From Bacillota bacterium (GTDB lineage: Bacteria; Bacillota; Clostridia; Lachnospirales; Cellulosilyticaceae): a stretch of 64,000 nt of DNA. This document shows, piece after piece, positions 51,965 to 60,994 of the stretch. A program made the translations under genes and the position numbers. Every line of letters begins with the position of its first letter. Within the stretch, counting starts at the first letter, position 1. The stretch is from assembly GCA_023436395.1 (NCBI GenBank), contig JAEZJJ010000038.1, positions 1 through 64,000 of the forward strand, given 5' to 3'. The notes under the pieces are model-generated. The model was not told the DNA's origin. It did not search any database and saw only the letters and a list, made by a program, of their open reading frames with translations.

Positions 51965-52693
51965 TTATAGATTTGTAGCTTTCTGTTGAATAGTGTTTTG
52001 GTTTTGTTTCACCTCATCTTTTGAAGCATAAGCTAGCACAGAAAATGCCAGTAAAAACTGAGCTGGATAATAGAGACCAAGACATAAATACGAAGCAACT
52101 GGCATATTGCCAAATAAATTAAGTACTAGCATAAAATCCGACATAAAGAATACAATACTTCCTATTGTAATCAGTTTATTTAAATTACTCTTTTCCTCTG
52201 TTGCATTTGAAACTGCCTTACCCACCATAAATGAAATGATAAGCCCATAAGCACAACATACACCTTGCATAAAAGAACTTTTAAAATCTAAAATTGGAAC
52301 AAATAAAATGATAGCTAATGCTACGACTGAAATTATGATTCCATATAGAAAATCCCTAGCATTCATTCTTTTTAACATACAATAAGCTACAAAATAAAAG
52401 ATATGCCCTATTGCAAAGGCTGCTGCTCCCATATAGAAATTCACTCCAATGAGTAGATCTCCTATCATCGCCCATATTAAAGCAACCATCATCCATATTG
52501 GAAACTTTAAATTTGTTTTGCTTTTTATGCAGTATATAAGATTAATCACACCCATTAATACAAACATACTACTAGCAATTCCTTTAAAAAACAATCCACC
52601 CATAAACATATAGCAGGCATCAAAAATCAACATGATTGCTAACAAAATGGCATTTGCCATCAAAAATAATTTTTTCATACTATTTCCTTTCAA
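51965..52693 (-). CDS. YhhN family membrane protein (lysoplasmalogenase-like)
   Basis: A 242-residue protein with about 8 helices. ALIWAMIGDLLIGVNFYMGAAAFAIGHIFYFVAYC is the YhhN/TMEM86 signature with the conserved Asp and His. Animal TMEM86 hydrolyses lysoplasmalogen to an aldehyde and a glycerophospho-alcohol; plasmalogens are common in clostridia. The neighbouring aldehyde dehydrogenase could oxidise that aldehyde, an appealing but unproven link. An alternative start is Met6. Confidence 0.82.
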   Translation of the reverse strand: MKGNSMKKLFLMANAILLAIMLIFDACYMFMGGLFFKGIASSMFVLMGVINLIYCIKSKTNLKFPIWMMVALIWAMIGDLLIGVNFYMGAAAFAIGHIFYFVAYCMLKRMNARDFLYGIIISVVALAIILFVPILDFKSSFMQGVCCAYGLIISFMVGKAVSNATEEKSNLNKLITIGSIVFFMSDFMLVLNLFGNMPVASYLCLGLYYPAQFLLAFSVLAYASKDEVKQNQNTIQQKATNL

Positions 52694-52780
52694 ATCGAAA
52701 TCAAAAATCTATAATTACTACTATAGTTTAAGGTTGCTTAATTGTCAATATTTGGGTAAGTTTACTCTTCTCACTCACAT

Positions 52781-52819
52781 AAAAATCTCCCAAGCTAGTG
52801 TATATCAATAGCTTGAGAG
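52781..52819 (-). terminator. Terminator of the flavin-binding gene
   Basis: CTCTCAAGCTA and TAGCTTGGGAG pair on the minus strand around an 11-base loop, followed by ATTTTTATG. Confidence 0.75.
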
Positions 52820-52909
52820 TCCTTATATTTCATATGTATTCTATGTCCTATTCATAAAACAAGGTTGAAGCAATGTCATTGACCTAGTTAATGATTCTTC
52901 TATAATAGC

Positions 52910-53329
52910 TTAAATATCAAAATCCTCTGATTTAAATTGGCTATAATAACGCCCTTTTGTAGCTGTAAATTTTAGCACACAATAATCAGGATCTGTTACG
53001 CCCAAGGGGTAATACATTTCATCTCCCTCTTGCCAAATACGTTCTTTAGCTTCAGGTGTCTCTAGCACTTCCACAGTTCCTACTAAATTTACTCCACGAA
53101 AAAAACGTCTATCCACAAAATAAATACTGGCTTTGGGATTATTTTTAAAACACTTCACTTTATTTGAAGATGTATTGGTAGTAAACCAAAACTCTTTTAT
53201 ACCTTCTTGTTCTCTAGGTTTTAACATTGCTTTTGTAACTGGAAAACCCTCTTCATCCATATAACAAATTTGTGTAAGTGGCGCTTTCTAAATTAAATTT
53301 CCTATTGTTTGCTCCGAATTTCTCATCAT
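52910..53329 (-). pseudogene. Pyridoxamine 5'-phosphate oxidase-like flavin-binding protein, interrupted by TAG
   Basis: The best start by SD (GGAGGT) is ATG 53329 or 53326. From there the frame is MRNSEQTIGNLI, TAG at 53290-53288, KAPLTQICYMDEEGFPVTK and on. Without the stop this is a complete split-barrel protein of about 138 residues with EFWFTTNTSSNKVKCFKNNPKASIYFVD, typical of this family. An internal ATG 53260 gives a 116-residue product lacking the first strand. HxlR next door is a usual neighbour. It is likely a nonsense mutation; read-through is possible but unproven. Confidence 0.75.
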
Positions 53330-53407
53330 CCTATACCTCCTTTTTGTTATTTTACCATGGTAATAATCCGTAGAGAATTACCCACTTTTTTGTGAGTATA
53401 CCTTTAT

Positions 53408-53851
53408 TTATAATACCCCTTTCTCTCTTAATAAGCTTTCTTTTCCATCTTCTCTCATTATTTCAATTCCCACTTGTTGCATCATCATAACAACTTCTAG
53501 CATACGCTCACCACGCTCTGTCAATGAATACTCTACTCTTAAAGGATAGCCCTCAAATTGCTTCTTATAAACCATACTAAATTGCTGTAATTCTCCTAAA
53601 TGCTGAAGCAACATTTTTTCACCTATCCCTAAGATGCCTTTATTTAATTCAGATAACGAACAAGGTTTTTTACCTAATTGCCATAAGATAATTGGCTTCC
53701 ATTTTCCCCGAATCAAGTCATGGGACAATTCAAGGGGGCATGTATACTCCATTCTTTCTTTCATCAGCTCTGTCTCCTCCTCAAAAAATTTAATTGCTTC
53801 AGACTTTGTAAATAAATCAAAGTCTAAATATCCATTGGGATAATACTTCAT
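53408..53851 (-). CDS. HxlR-family transcriptional regulator
   Basis: A 147-residue winged-helix regulator. CPLELSHDLIRGKWKPIILWQL is the HxlR signature with the CP motif that senses thiol stress or aldehydes. SLSELNKGILGIGEKMLLQHLGEL is the recognition helix region, YSLTERG the wing. It probably controls the neighbouring flavin-binding gene, whose start lies about 80 bases downstream. The N-terminus is longer than usual by about 35 residues. Confidence 0.85.
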   Translation of the reverse strand: MKYYPNGYLDFDLFTKSEAIKFFEEETELMKERMEYTCPLELSHDLIRGKWKPIILWQLGKKPCSLSELNKGILGIGEKMLLQHLGELQQFSMVYKKQFEGYPLRVEYSLTERGERMLEVVMMMQQVGIEIMREDGKESLLREKGVL

Positions 53852-54127
53852 ATCATTTTGTCTTGCGCCAAACTCCTTAGGCTAGTGTCTGAATACCCTA
53901 TCATCTAAATTGTATTATCCATTTTTCCCTCTTTTATTCTATTTTTTATCTTATTAATTATATTACGCTTATAACTTATATCATTCAATACTAACCTCAT
54001 ACCATTGCCCACAGCTTTCACCTTTTATTAATATCTATTGGGTTACTTATGAATAGATTGGGCACTCTTTGGTAATATCTATTAGCATAGTTTTAATTTT
54101 ATACTTGAATATAGAGGTGCTATAATA

Positions 54128-54772
54128 ATGTCATTTATAACAAGCATTAGACAAAATACAACAGCCCTACACAGTGCTTCTGAACACACAGGTTTTATTA
54201 AAAGGGTTATGGAGGGCAAAGCTTCTAAGGAAGGGTATACCGAGTACCTATTTAATTTAGCTGCTATGTATGAAGCTATCGAGAAAGGTCTTAACCAAAA
54301 TAGGGAAAAGGAAGCTCTTCAACCTTTTGTAACCCCTGAACTTTATCGCTATGAATTGATTATGAAAGATTTAGACTTTCTAGCGGGTCCTAATTTATCA
54401 CAAATGAGTCTTTTACCTTCTACCCAAGCTTGCGTAGCCCATCTAGAGGAGCTTTCTGCTACCAAACCAGAACTTATTGTTGCTTATTCGTATACGCGTT
54501 TTATTGCTGACTTATTTGGTGGTAGAACCTTTGCCTCCTTATTAGGTAGCCACTATCAAATTGAACCAGAAGGCTTAAACTACTATTCTTGCGATAAGAT
54601 TCCAGATATCCGTACCTATGTGATGGGATATGGTGGCAAAATGGATCAAATCAACTTATCAGAGGACATGAAACAAGCTTTCATTCATGAAGTAAGTAAT
54701 GCCTATATATATAATTTAGCGATCTCAAATGAACTAGAAATGAAACTTTATCCTATCTCTCCTAATCACTAA
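54128..54772 (+). CDS. Biliverdin-producing heme oxygenase (HO-1-like)
   Basis: A 214-residue all-helical protein of the heme oxygenase family. TTALHSASEHTGFIKRVMEG holds the proximal His (H15); AYSYTRFIADLFGGRTFASLL contains the distal helix FGG in place of the usual SGG. It opens heme to biliverdin, CO and Fe2+, using O2 and reductant. In an anaerobe it may serve iron gain or gas/oxygen stress. It is a single gene with its own terminator, SD weak (GAGGTG). Confidence 0.88.
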   Translation: MSFITSIRQNTTALHSASEHTGFIKRVMEGKASKEGYTEYLFNLAAMYEAIEKGLNQNREKEALQPFVTPELYRYELIMKDLDFLAGPNLSQMSLLPSTQACVAHLEELSATKPELIVAYSYTRFIADLFGGRTFASLLGSHYQIEPEGLNYYSCDKIPDIRTYVMGYGGKMDQINLSEDMKQAFIHEVSNAYIYNLAISNELEMKLYPISPNH

Positions 54773-54788
54773 AATTATAAAAACAGAA

Positions 54789-54836
54789 AAAGCTTGCTCT
54801 ATATGTCTTCACTTTTAGAGCAAGCTTTGTTATTAT
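54789..54836 (+). terminator. Terminator of the heme oxygenase gene
   Basis: AAAGCTTGCTCT/AGAGCAAGCTTT with a 16-base loop, followed by GTTATTATTTTT. Confidence 0.85.
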
Positions 54837-55008
54837 TTTTCTTCTTATGTACTATGTAGACTAGCTTTCGATGACTTACTTCTTTCTAAAATTTCCATTT
54901 GGCTCATTCCTGAGTTGCTAATAAAGTACTCAAAAACCTAGGAGGTAAGCTCAATTGTCAATCTTTTATTTGTATGTATCAGATAACAAAGGCTATGTTT
55001 TTGATATT

Positions 55009-55728
55009 CTAAAACATATTAATTCCATATTCTGTTTGTTTAATTTCCTTAATAACTATATTATTTTTTGTTTTTAACAAATCCTCTATATGAGCGCTGA
55101 TATTTAACTTAGTAGACTTACTTAAATAGGCATCTAAAAACAGTACATTATTAATTCCATGCGCCTCAGCATCCATTTCATCTAGCTCATCCCTCTTAAA
55201 ATACTTGGCATATATCTCGCTGCCTATAGCATCTTCTATAGGTTTTACTACACCAAACACTTGTAAGCTCTCTATAGCTTTATATCTCAAATAGGCACTT
55301 TCAAAATCTAAGGTTATTAAAGATTTTATAAAATACCTCTCAATGTTATTTAACAAATCAATCTCAACAACTAAAAGACTCAATCTGTTATTGGGACATA
55401 AATTAAACTTATAAATTTCTTTTTCAAAAGTGATACGATAATCTTCTCGAATGCCTACTAACCTTAGAATTTTCTCACTATACAAACTCCCCATTCCTTT
55501 AGAGCCACAGCTAGTATCAAACCAATACTCATTTAAGTCTTCATCAAATAAAATCAAATTATAATACCTTCTATTCTGATCGATGACCTCGTAATACTCA
55601 TGCCCTTCCTCACTAAATGCCTTAAATGCTATTATTTTTTTCATCTCACTTAATATACTTTTAGCATACTCATAAGCATTATAGTATCCTTTTTTCTCTG
55701 TTTTGTATACCAATCTCTCCACCCCCAA
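55009..55728 (-). CDS. Conserved hypothetical protein
   Basis: A 239-residue soluble protein without signal or membrane segments. It reads as alternating alpha/beta (MKKIIAFKAFSEEGHEYYEV, YNLILFDEDLNEYWFDTSCG), then a mostly helical part ending in a basic KTKNNIVIKEIKQ stretch. No family recognised. It lacks close operon partners: more than 200 bases to the heme oxygenase gene and a terminator before the hydrogenase gene. Confidence 0.6.
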   Translation of the reverse strand: MGVERLVYKTEKKGYYNAYEYAKSILSEMKKIIAFKAFSEEGHEYYEVIDQNRRYYNLILFDEDLNEYWFDTSCGSKGMGSLYSEKILRLVGIREDYRITFEKEIYKFNLCPNNRLSLLVVEIDLLNNIERYFIKSLITLDFESAYLRYKAIESLQVFGVVKPIEDAIGSEIYAKYFKRDELDEMDAEAHGINNVLFLDAYLSKSTKLNISAHIEDLLKTKNNIVIKEIKQTEYGINMF

Positions 55729-55811
55729 TTAAATTATATATGAAGGGTAAAAAAAATGCTATAACACATGTGACTATAACGCCTTACATAGAGTGGGGAG
55801 CACACATAATT

Positions 55812-55864
55812 TAAATAAAACACCCTATACCAACTCATCTGTTTGACTAGTTGGTATAGGGTGT
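55812..55864 (-). terminator. Terminator of the hydrogenase gene
   Basis: ACACCCTATACCAAC/GTTGGTATAGGGTGT, 15 perfect pairs, 15-base loop, followed on the minus strand by TTTTATTTAA. It lies 70 bases past the gene. Confidence 0.88.
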
Positions 55865-55932
55865 CAAAATCTCTTAATACATCATTTCTATTGATTTAAA
55901 GTAATTCGCTAAAAAATCTCATCCTCTATACA

Positions 55933-57339
55933 TTATACAACTTCATCTGAAGATACTGTTTCTTCCTTATCATGCCCTAACATATGCTTTTTAGAATCAA
56001 ATGATGTGTGTAAAAGTTCATGAGCTAAGTGTGATAATGGCTCTTCATAAAACTCTTTATATACTGCTTTTATATCAGGATTTTGGTAACTACACTTAAT
56101 CTTTAATTTCTCATCTTTGTTGTATAAACCATCTATACGGCTCATTCTTATTTTATCATTGATTACTTTTGTGGTTTTAGGTTGTCCGCCACCACCTATG
56201 CAACCACCTTTACAAGCCATTACTTCAACAAAATCATAATCAACTTCTTTATTTTTTATCTTTTCAATCAATGTTCTTGCGTGAGCAGTTCCTTGTACAA
56301 CCGCTAATTTCAAGCTAACATCTGCTATTGTTATAGAAGCTTCTTTTACCCCTTCTAAGCCTCTTACTGGCTCAAAGTTTAAAAGTTCTCCTGTTGGATC
56401 TTCACCTGTTATTGAGTGATATGCTGTTCTAATAGCAGCCTCTGTCACCCCACCGCTATTACCAAATATAACGCCAGCCCCACTACCTAAACCTAACAGA
56501 TTATCAAACTTAGAACCTTCTAGATTTTCGAAGTCTATTCCTTCTTCTTTAATCCATTTAGCGAGCTCTTTAGTGGTTATAATAATATCATTATCTCTTA
56601 AGTCTTCAATATTATTAAATTTAGCTGAGCTATTCATCTCTGGTCTATCAATTTCAAACTTTTTAGCTGTACATGGCGTAATGGTAACATTTACGATTTT
56701 ACTTGGATCGATATTGGCTTTTTTAGCAAAGTAGGTTTTAATGGTTGCCCCTTGCATACCAATTGGACTCTTAGCTGTAGATAGATTATCAAGTAACTCA
56801 GGATAGAAAGTTTCTACGAAAGTAACCCAACCTGGACAGCAGCTTGTGAATTGCGGTATATTTTCATTTTTTTCAACTATTCTTTTTACAAGCTCATTGG
56901 CTTCTTCCATAATAGTCATATCTGCCCCAAATGTAATATCAAATACGTAGTCTCCCCCTAGTTCTCTAAGTGCCTGAACCATCTTATCTTCAACATAACT
57001 TCCAGCTTCCATTTGGAACTCTTCACCTAATGCAACACGAACTGCTGGCGCTGTATTAAAGATAACAATCTTATCTTGGTCTGCTAGAGCCTCTTTTACT
57101 CTATGGATATCCTCAACTTGAGTGATAGCTCCTACAGGGCATGCTTGAGCACATTGTGCACAGTTAATACATATTGCAATATCATTCGTTTTTTCTAAGT
57201 CAAAGAAATTAGCAACCCCTATTTCTTTTTCACATACACGCTTACATAGACCACATTTGATACATTTTTCATAGTCTATTTTTATAGCCTTATTATCCGA
57301 TTCAATTGGTACAACTTTTTCTGTAAATAAATGTTTCAT
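55933..57339 (-). CDS. hydA: [FeFe]-hydrogenase, monomeric
   Basis: ATG 57339 (MKHLFTEKVV) is chosen for its SD (AAGGAGTGG); the open frame further up lies over a hairpin. The 468-residue enzyme has a two-cluster ferredoxin-like part (CIKCGLCKRVC; CINCAQCAQACP) and the H-cluster motifs L1 TSCCPGW, L2 TPCTAKKFE and L3 MACKGGCIGGGG. It makes or takes up H2 with ferredoxin-like partners. The short N-terminus (no additional Fe-S domains) is like the M2-type. A hairpin with U-tract directly before the SD may attenuate it. Confidence 0.93.
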   Translation of the reverse strand: MKHLFTEKVVPIESDNKAIKIDYEKCIKCGLCKRVCEKEIGVANFFDLEKTNDIAICINCAQCAQACPVGAITQVEDIHRVKEALADQDKIVIFNTAPAVRVALGEEFQMEAGSYVEDKMVQALRELGGDYVFDITFGADMTIMEEANELVKRIVEKNENIPQFTSCCPGWVTFVETFYPELLDNLSTAKSPIGMQGATIKTYFAKKANIDPSKIVNVTITPCTAKKFEIDRPEMNSSAKFNNIEDLRDNDIIITTKELAKWIKEEGIDFENLEGSKFDNLLGLGSGAGVIFGNSGGVTEAAIRTAYHSITGEDPTGELLNFEPVRGLEGVKEASITIADVSLKLAVVQGTAHARTLIEKIKNKEVDYDFVEVMACKGGCIGGGGQPKTTKVINDKIRMSRIDGLYNKDEKLKIKCSYQNPDIKAVYKEFYEEPLSHLAHELLHTSFDSKKHMLGHDKEETVSSDEVV

Positions 57340-57355
57340 TTTTTTCCACTCCTTA

Positions 57356-57420
57356 TAACAAAAAAGTCTCTTTTGTGTTAATGCCATTATTTGACATATT
57401 TTACTCACAAAGGAGACTTT
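57356..57420 (-). terminator. Terminator/attenuator in the hydA leader
   Basis: AAAGTCTCCTTTGTG pairs with CACAAAAGAGACTTT (one G-U) around a 27-base loop, followed by TTTTGTT. The tail of the stem is only about 8 bases before the hydA SD. It either ends the hydF-hydE transcript or acts as an attenuator of hydA. Confidence 0.75.
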
Positions 57421-57601
57421 CTGATTAATTTTATTATAGAAGAAAATAATTTTCAACCTTTAAATATTTACTTATGTCACTTCTATTCCCCTGTTGTGTG
57501 TCTATATTCTATATCATAGTATATAATGCGCCACTTGAAAACAAGAATTAACTGGAAGAGCCTATATAGACCCCTCCTTTATACGACAGAGGGGACTCCC
57601 C

Positions 57602-58699
57602 TTACGATTTATCTCTCCTAAAAAAGTGTTTTGAATCTCCAAACTCACCAAATCCAACTTCTTCACCAACACTCATCACACGTCTCGTTAAACAAGCTCT
57701 GCACTGATCGGCATTATCCTCTATACAAGGTTTATTATCATATAACTGATAATTTTCCCTATAATCCTCTAATGTGATAATTGGCATCAGAATATTGCCG
57801 CCAGCTTTAAGACCTTTTTCTCTCCCTAATGGATCTAAAGCCTGTAGGGCTGTTGTTGCTGCAATATTAACATCCTTTAAGAATATTCTTGTCACCGCAA
57901 TCATTTTGAGCCCTAAAAGGAATCTACGTTTTCTATCCTCCTGCGTATCAATCCCTTGGCTTATAGCTTCTTGACCTATCGGTGTATCTTTATGAACAAT
58001 ATAAGGTCCCATACCAATCATATCAATATCCATGTCTTTAAAGAATAAAATATCATCTGCTAAATCTTCAATTGTTTGACCAGGTATCCCTATCATCACA
58101 CCTGTTCCAACTTGGTAGCCTATTTTTCTTAGTGATTTTAAACAAGCTACTCTTTTTTCAAATGAATGCAATTCATTTTGTGGATGGATTTTTTCATAAA
58201 GTTCTTTATTGGTCGTTTCTATTCTCAGTAAATATCTATGTCCACCAGCCTCAAACCATTTTTTGTAAACTTCATCACTTTGTTCACCCATACAAAGAGT
58301 CATTCCCAATTTGCCGTCAGAAAGTTCCTTTATAGATGAAATCACATCTGTGGCAAAATCAACAAAACCTTGATCTATTCTTTCTCCAGATTGCAAGGTT
58401 ACAGAACCATATTGATTATCAAAGGCCCATTGTGCCATTTTTAATATTTCTTCTTTGTTCATTGAAAATCTATCGACTAATGGATTACTTTTTCTTATCC
58501 CACAGTACTTGCAGTCTTTAATGCAGTAATTAGAAAACTCTATAAGTCCTCTATAATGAGAAACCCTACCAATGTATTGTTCTTTTACCGCGTAAGCCTT
58601 TTCAAAAAGTGCTTGAAGTTCATCCTCTTTTTCTATCTTTAAAAGGGCAATTAAATCTTCCCTTGTAAGCTGATCTTTATTTAAAATGTCGTTTATCAT
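57602..58699 (-). CDS. hydE: [FeFe]-hydrogenase maturase HydE (radical SAM)
   Basis: The 365-residue radical-SAM enzyme takes part in building the dithiomethylamine bridge and CO/CN ligands of the H-cluster. Radical-SAM cysteines C59-x3-C63-x2-C66 in YCIKDCKYCGIRKSN are intact. The barrel carries TLQSGERIDQGF, HRYLLRIETTN, GTGMMIG-like VGTGVMIGIPGQTIEDLADDI and the C-terminal GGNILMPIIT. It lies downstream of hydF with 20 bases between them. HydG is not in this window. Confidence 0.95.
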   Translation of the reverse strand: MINDILNKDQLTREDLIALLKIEKEDELQALFEKAYAVKEQYIGRVSHYRGLIEFSNYCIKDCKYCGIRKSNPLVDRFSMNKEEILKMAQWAFDNQYGSVTLQSGERIDQGFVDFATDVISSIKELSDGKLGMTLCMGEQSDEVYKKWFEAGGHRYLLRIETTNKELYEKIHPQNELHSFEKRVACLKSLRKIGYQVGTGVMIGIPGQTIEDLADDILFFKDMDIDMIGMGPYIVHKDTPIGQEAISQGIDTQEDRKRRFLLGLKMIAVTRIFLKDVNIAATTALQALDPLGREKGLKAGGNILMPIITLEDYRENYQLYDNKPCIEDNADQCRACLTRRVMSVGEEVGFGEFGDSKHFFRRDKS

Positions 58700-58719
58700 A
58701 AAAGCCCCTCCTTATTAAA

Positions 58720-59916
58720 TTATATTAAAATATCTACCTCATCTAATATGCCACTTAAATAAGCGATGATAATCCCATAATTCGTCATCGGTAGCTTTTT
58801 CTCTTTGGCCATATTGATGCGATTCAGTACATATTTTCTATTAAACATACATGCGCCGCATTGAATGATTAAATCATATTTTTCTATGTCGCTTGGGAAT
58901 TGATCTCCCGTAATGACAGTGACCTTAATCTCACTACCAAACTTTTTCCTTAAGAGTGCAGGTATTTTTTCTCTTGCTATATCTCCATCTATTGCATTAT
59001 GGGTGCAAGCCTCAGCAATGAGTATGTTGGCATTCCCTTTTAACTCATTTAGTATTTTAACACTTTCTAAATAATAACTGATATCCCCCTTATACCCTGC
59101 AAAGAGTACTGAAAAGGATGTAATCTTACTACCTTCTGGCTTTTGATTATAAATTTCTTTAAAAATTTGAGAATCTGTTATAATAACATCTGGTGCTTTA
59201 GATAACTGACTTAACGCATTTGAGATGTCTTTATTAGATGTTGAGACAATCGTACAGTTTTTATCTAATAATTCTCTTAAAACTTGTACTTGAGGTAAGA
59301 TAATACGTCCTTTAGGCGCTTGTTTATCTTGAGGCATCACCAGTAAAACTACATCATTTTCTTTAACCAGTTCTCCTGTAATCTCTAAATCAACATCCTT
59401 TTCAAAATGCTTCTTAATGCTATAAATTAAATCATTAAATCCTATTCGATCCCTAGAGCTTACAAGTATAGGGTGAACTTGAAAATCATTAAAAAACTTA
59501 GTTGCTAATATATCTTTTTCTCTTATTAAATCTACTTTATTGAGAACACAGATAAATGGAATTTCTAATTGCTTAAACTTTTCTATCCACTTAGCTTCAT
59601 ATTCAAAATCCTCAACTTCCTCTTCTGTAAATACTAAAATAGCCAAATCTGTTTTTAATAAAGCTATTTCTGTTTTTTTCATTCTCTCATCTGCTAGGCT
59701 TGTTGTGTCATTAAATCCAGCTGTATCAATCAGCGTACAAGGCCCTAGTCCAATAATTTCCATATTCTTATAGATAGGGTCTGTTGTGGTACCCTCTTGT
59801 TCTGAAACGATGGATAAATCTTGGTTAGTTATAAAATTAATTAATGAAGATTTGCCTGCATTCACTTTACCAAAAATAGCTATATGCTTTCTTTCTCCTC
59901 TTGGGGTCTTATCCAA
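58720..59916 (-). CDS. hydF: [FeFe]-hydrogenase maturation GTPase HydF
   Basis: A 398-residue protein that assembles and delivers the 2Fe precursor to HydA. N-terminal Era-like GTPase: FGKVNAGKSSLIN (residues 16-28), G2/G3 DTAGFND, NKVD. The C-terminal cluster site is CTHNAIDGD (CxH) and CGACMFN (CxxC), the HydF [4Fe-4S] signature. It precedes hydE in one operon. Confidence 0.95.
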   Translation of the reverse strand: MDKTPRGERKHIAIFGKVNAGKSSLINFITNQDLSIVSEQEGTTTDPIYKNMEIIGLGPCTLIDTAGFNDTTSLADERMKKTEIALLKTDLAILVFTEEEVEDFEYEAKWIEKFKQLEIPFICVLNKVDLIREKDILATKFFNDFQVHPILVSSRDRIGFNDLIYSIKKHFEKDVDLEITGELVKENDVVLLVMPQDKQAPKGRIILPQVQVLRELLDKNCTIVSTSNKDISNALSQLSKAPDVIITDSQIFKEIYNQKPEGSKITSFSVLFAGYKGDISYYLESVKILNELKGNANILIAEACTHNAIDGDIAREKIPALLRKKFGSEIKVTVITGDQFPSDIEKYDLIIQCGACMFNRKYVLNRINMAKEKKLPMTNYGIIIAYLSGILDEVDILI

Positions 59917-60994
59917 ATAAATCCCTCCTTACAACTTAAAGTCTCTGTTACCTTTATCATTTCATCTTATTGTTCTAAACATAGCTATTAATAAACAGCC
60001 TTCACATTAATCCCTTTAAGCATTTTAGCTCATAAAAAAACTCCTATACCACTAGGCATAGGATACTCTTATTTAATCAGAACAATTTTTATGCATTCCT
60101 CTTACCAGTAGGAGAAAACTCCTTTTATGCAAGATTATGGTATATCAATAATATGATATTAAAATATTTATAGTTTGTAAATATTATTTTTAAGTACAAA
60201 AGAATATTATAGATTAGAACTGAGCATTGCCCATGAAATTATTAAATACAATCATAAAGAAGCATAGTTAGCAATCCTAAGTATATACTTAATACTCTAG
60301 CGAGATTGTTAACTATGCCCTTCATTATCCTTTATAATCTCTTTGTAAATCAAATCTGCTCTTTTTCAAGATTATATCCAATGTTTCTGTAAAACGCATG
60401 TGCCCCATCACATATGATTGTCTCCATAAAATAAACTCCTACCTTGCCCCCACCTCTTCCCCAAAAACTCATTCCCTAATCATCCCCAAAAATCAAATAA
60501 ACTCAGTACACACGACTCAGTCCATTTTAAACCACCTTCTTATTCGCCAACTATATTTGACTAACATAGGCCACACTGACTGAAGTAGGTCACTATCATG
60601 ACAGATGATGCGTTCCACAAGAAACTTCATGGCTGACACTATCTCGTTAGAAAACAACGAAAAAACTTGATAAACTTGAATAATAAAAAAATCACCTACT
60701 CTTGAATGATTACAAAAACAGATGATTCATTATATTTTTATTAAAGACTGTTCTACCTCTTGACTATCAATAAAAACTGCTTTTCTTCTTTATTATAGAT
60801 TCAAAAATAAATCCTATTTCCCTTTTCAACAGAAAAGTCTTTCTCCTTCTTTTCTGAAAGAAAAGTTATGTAATATCCATTGTATCATTGACCAAGTTTA
60901 TTTTACGTTTTTGAGGTTATGGAAAAACTTTATTGGATTGTCACATATGATTTACTCTGTGAATAGCTCCTAACTGAGAGATTATCAGATCTCT
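59917..60994. other. Long AT-rich intergenic region
   Basis: About 1.1 kb without a gene I can support. One strong inverted repeat occurs at 60262-60318. A shorter one, CAGAAAAG/CTTTTCTG, lies near 60829-60855. The C-rich strip at 60440-60490 stands out in composition. Short open frames here have no SD and no recognisable product. It marks the border between the hydrogenase genes and the defence-type operon. Confidence 0.5.
60262..60318. repeat. 15-base inverted repeat
   Basis: GCATAGTTAGCAATC and GATTGTTAACTATGC face each other across 27 bases, one mismatch. No T-run. It could be the end of a small mobile element (a MITE-like scar) or a weak terminator. Confidence 0.5.

Noticed and set aside
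55933..57456. Longer hydrogenase start with 39 extra residues
   Set aside because: The extra codons lie across the terminator hairpin and before the good SD.
60398..60583. 61-residue plus-strand frame in the C-rich intergenic strip
   Set aside because: No SD, odd composition and no recognisable similarity.
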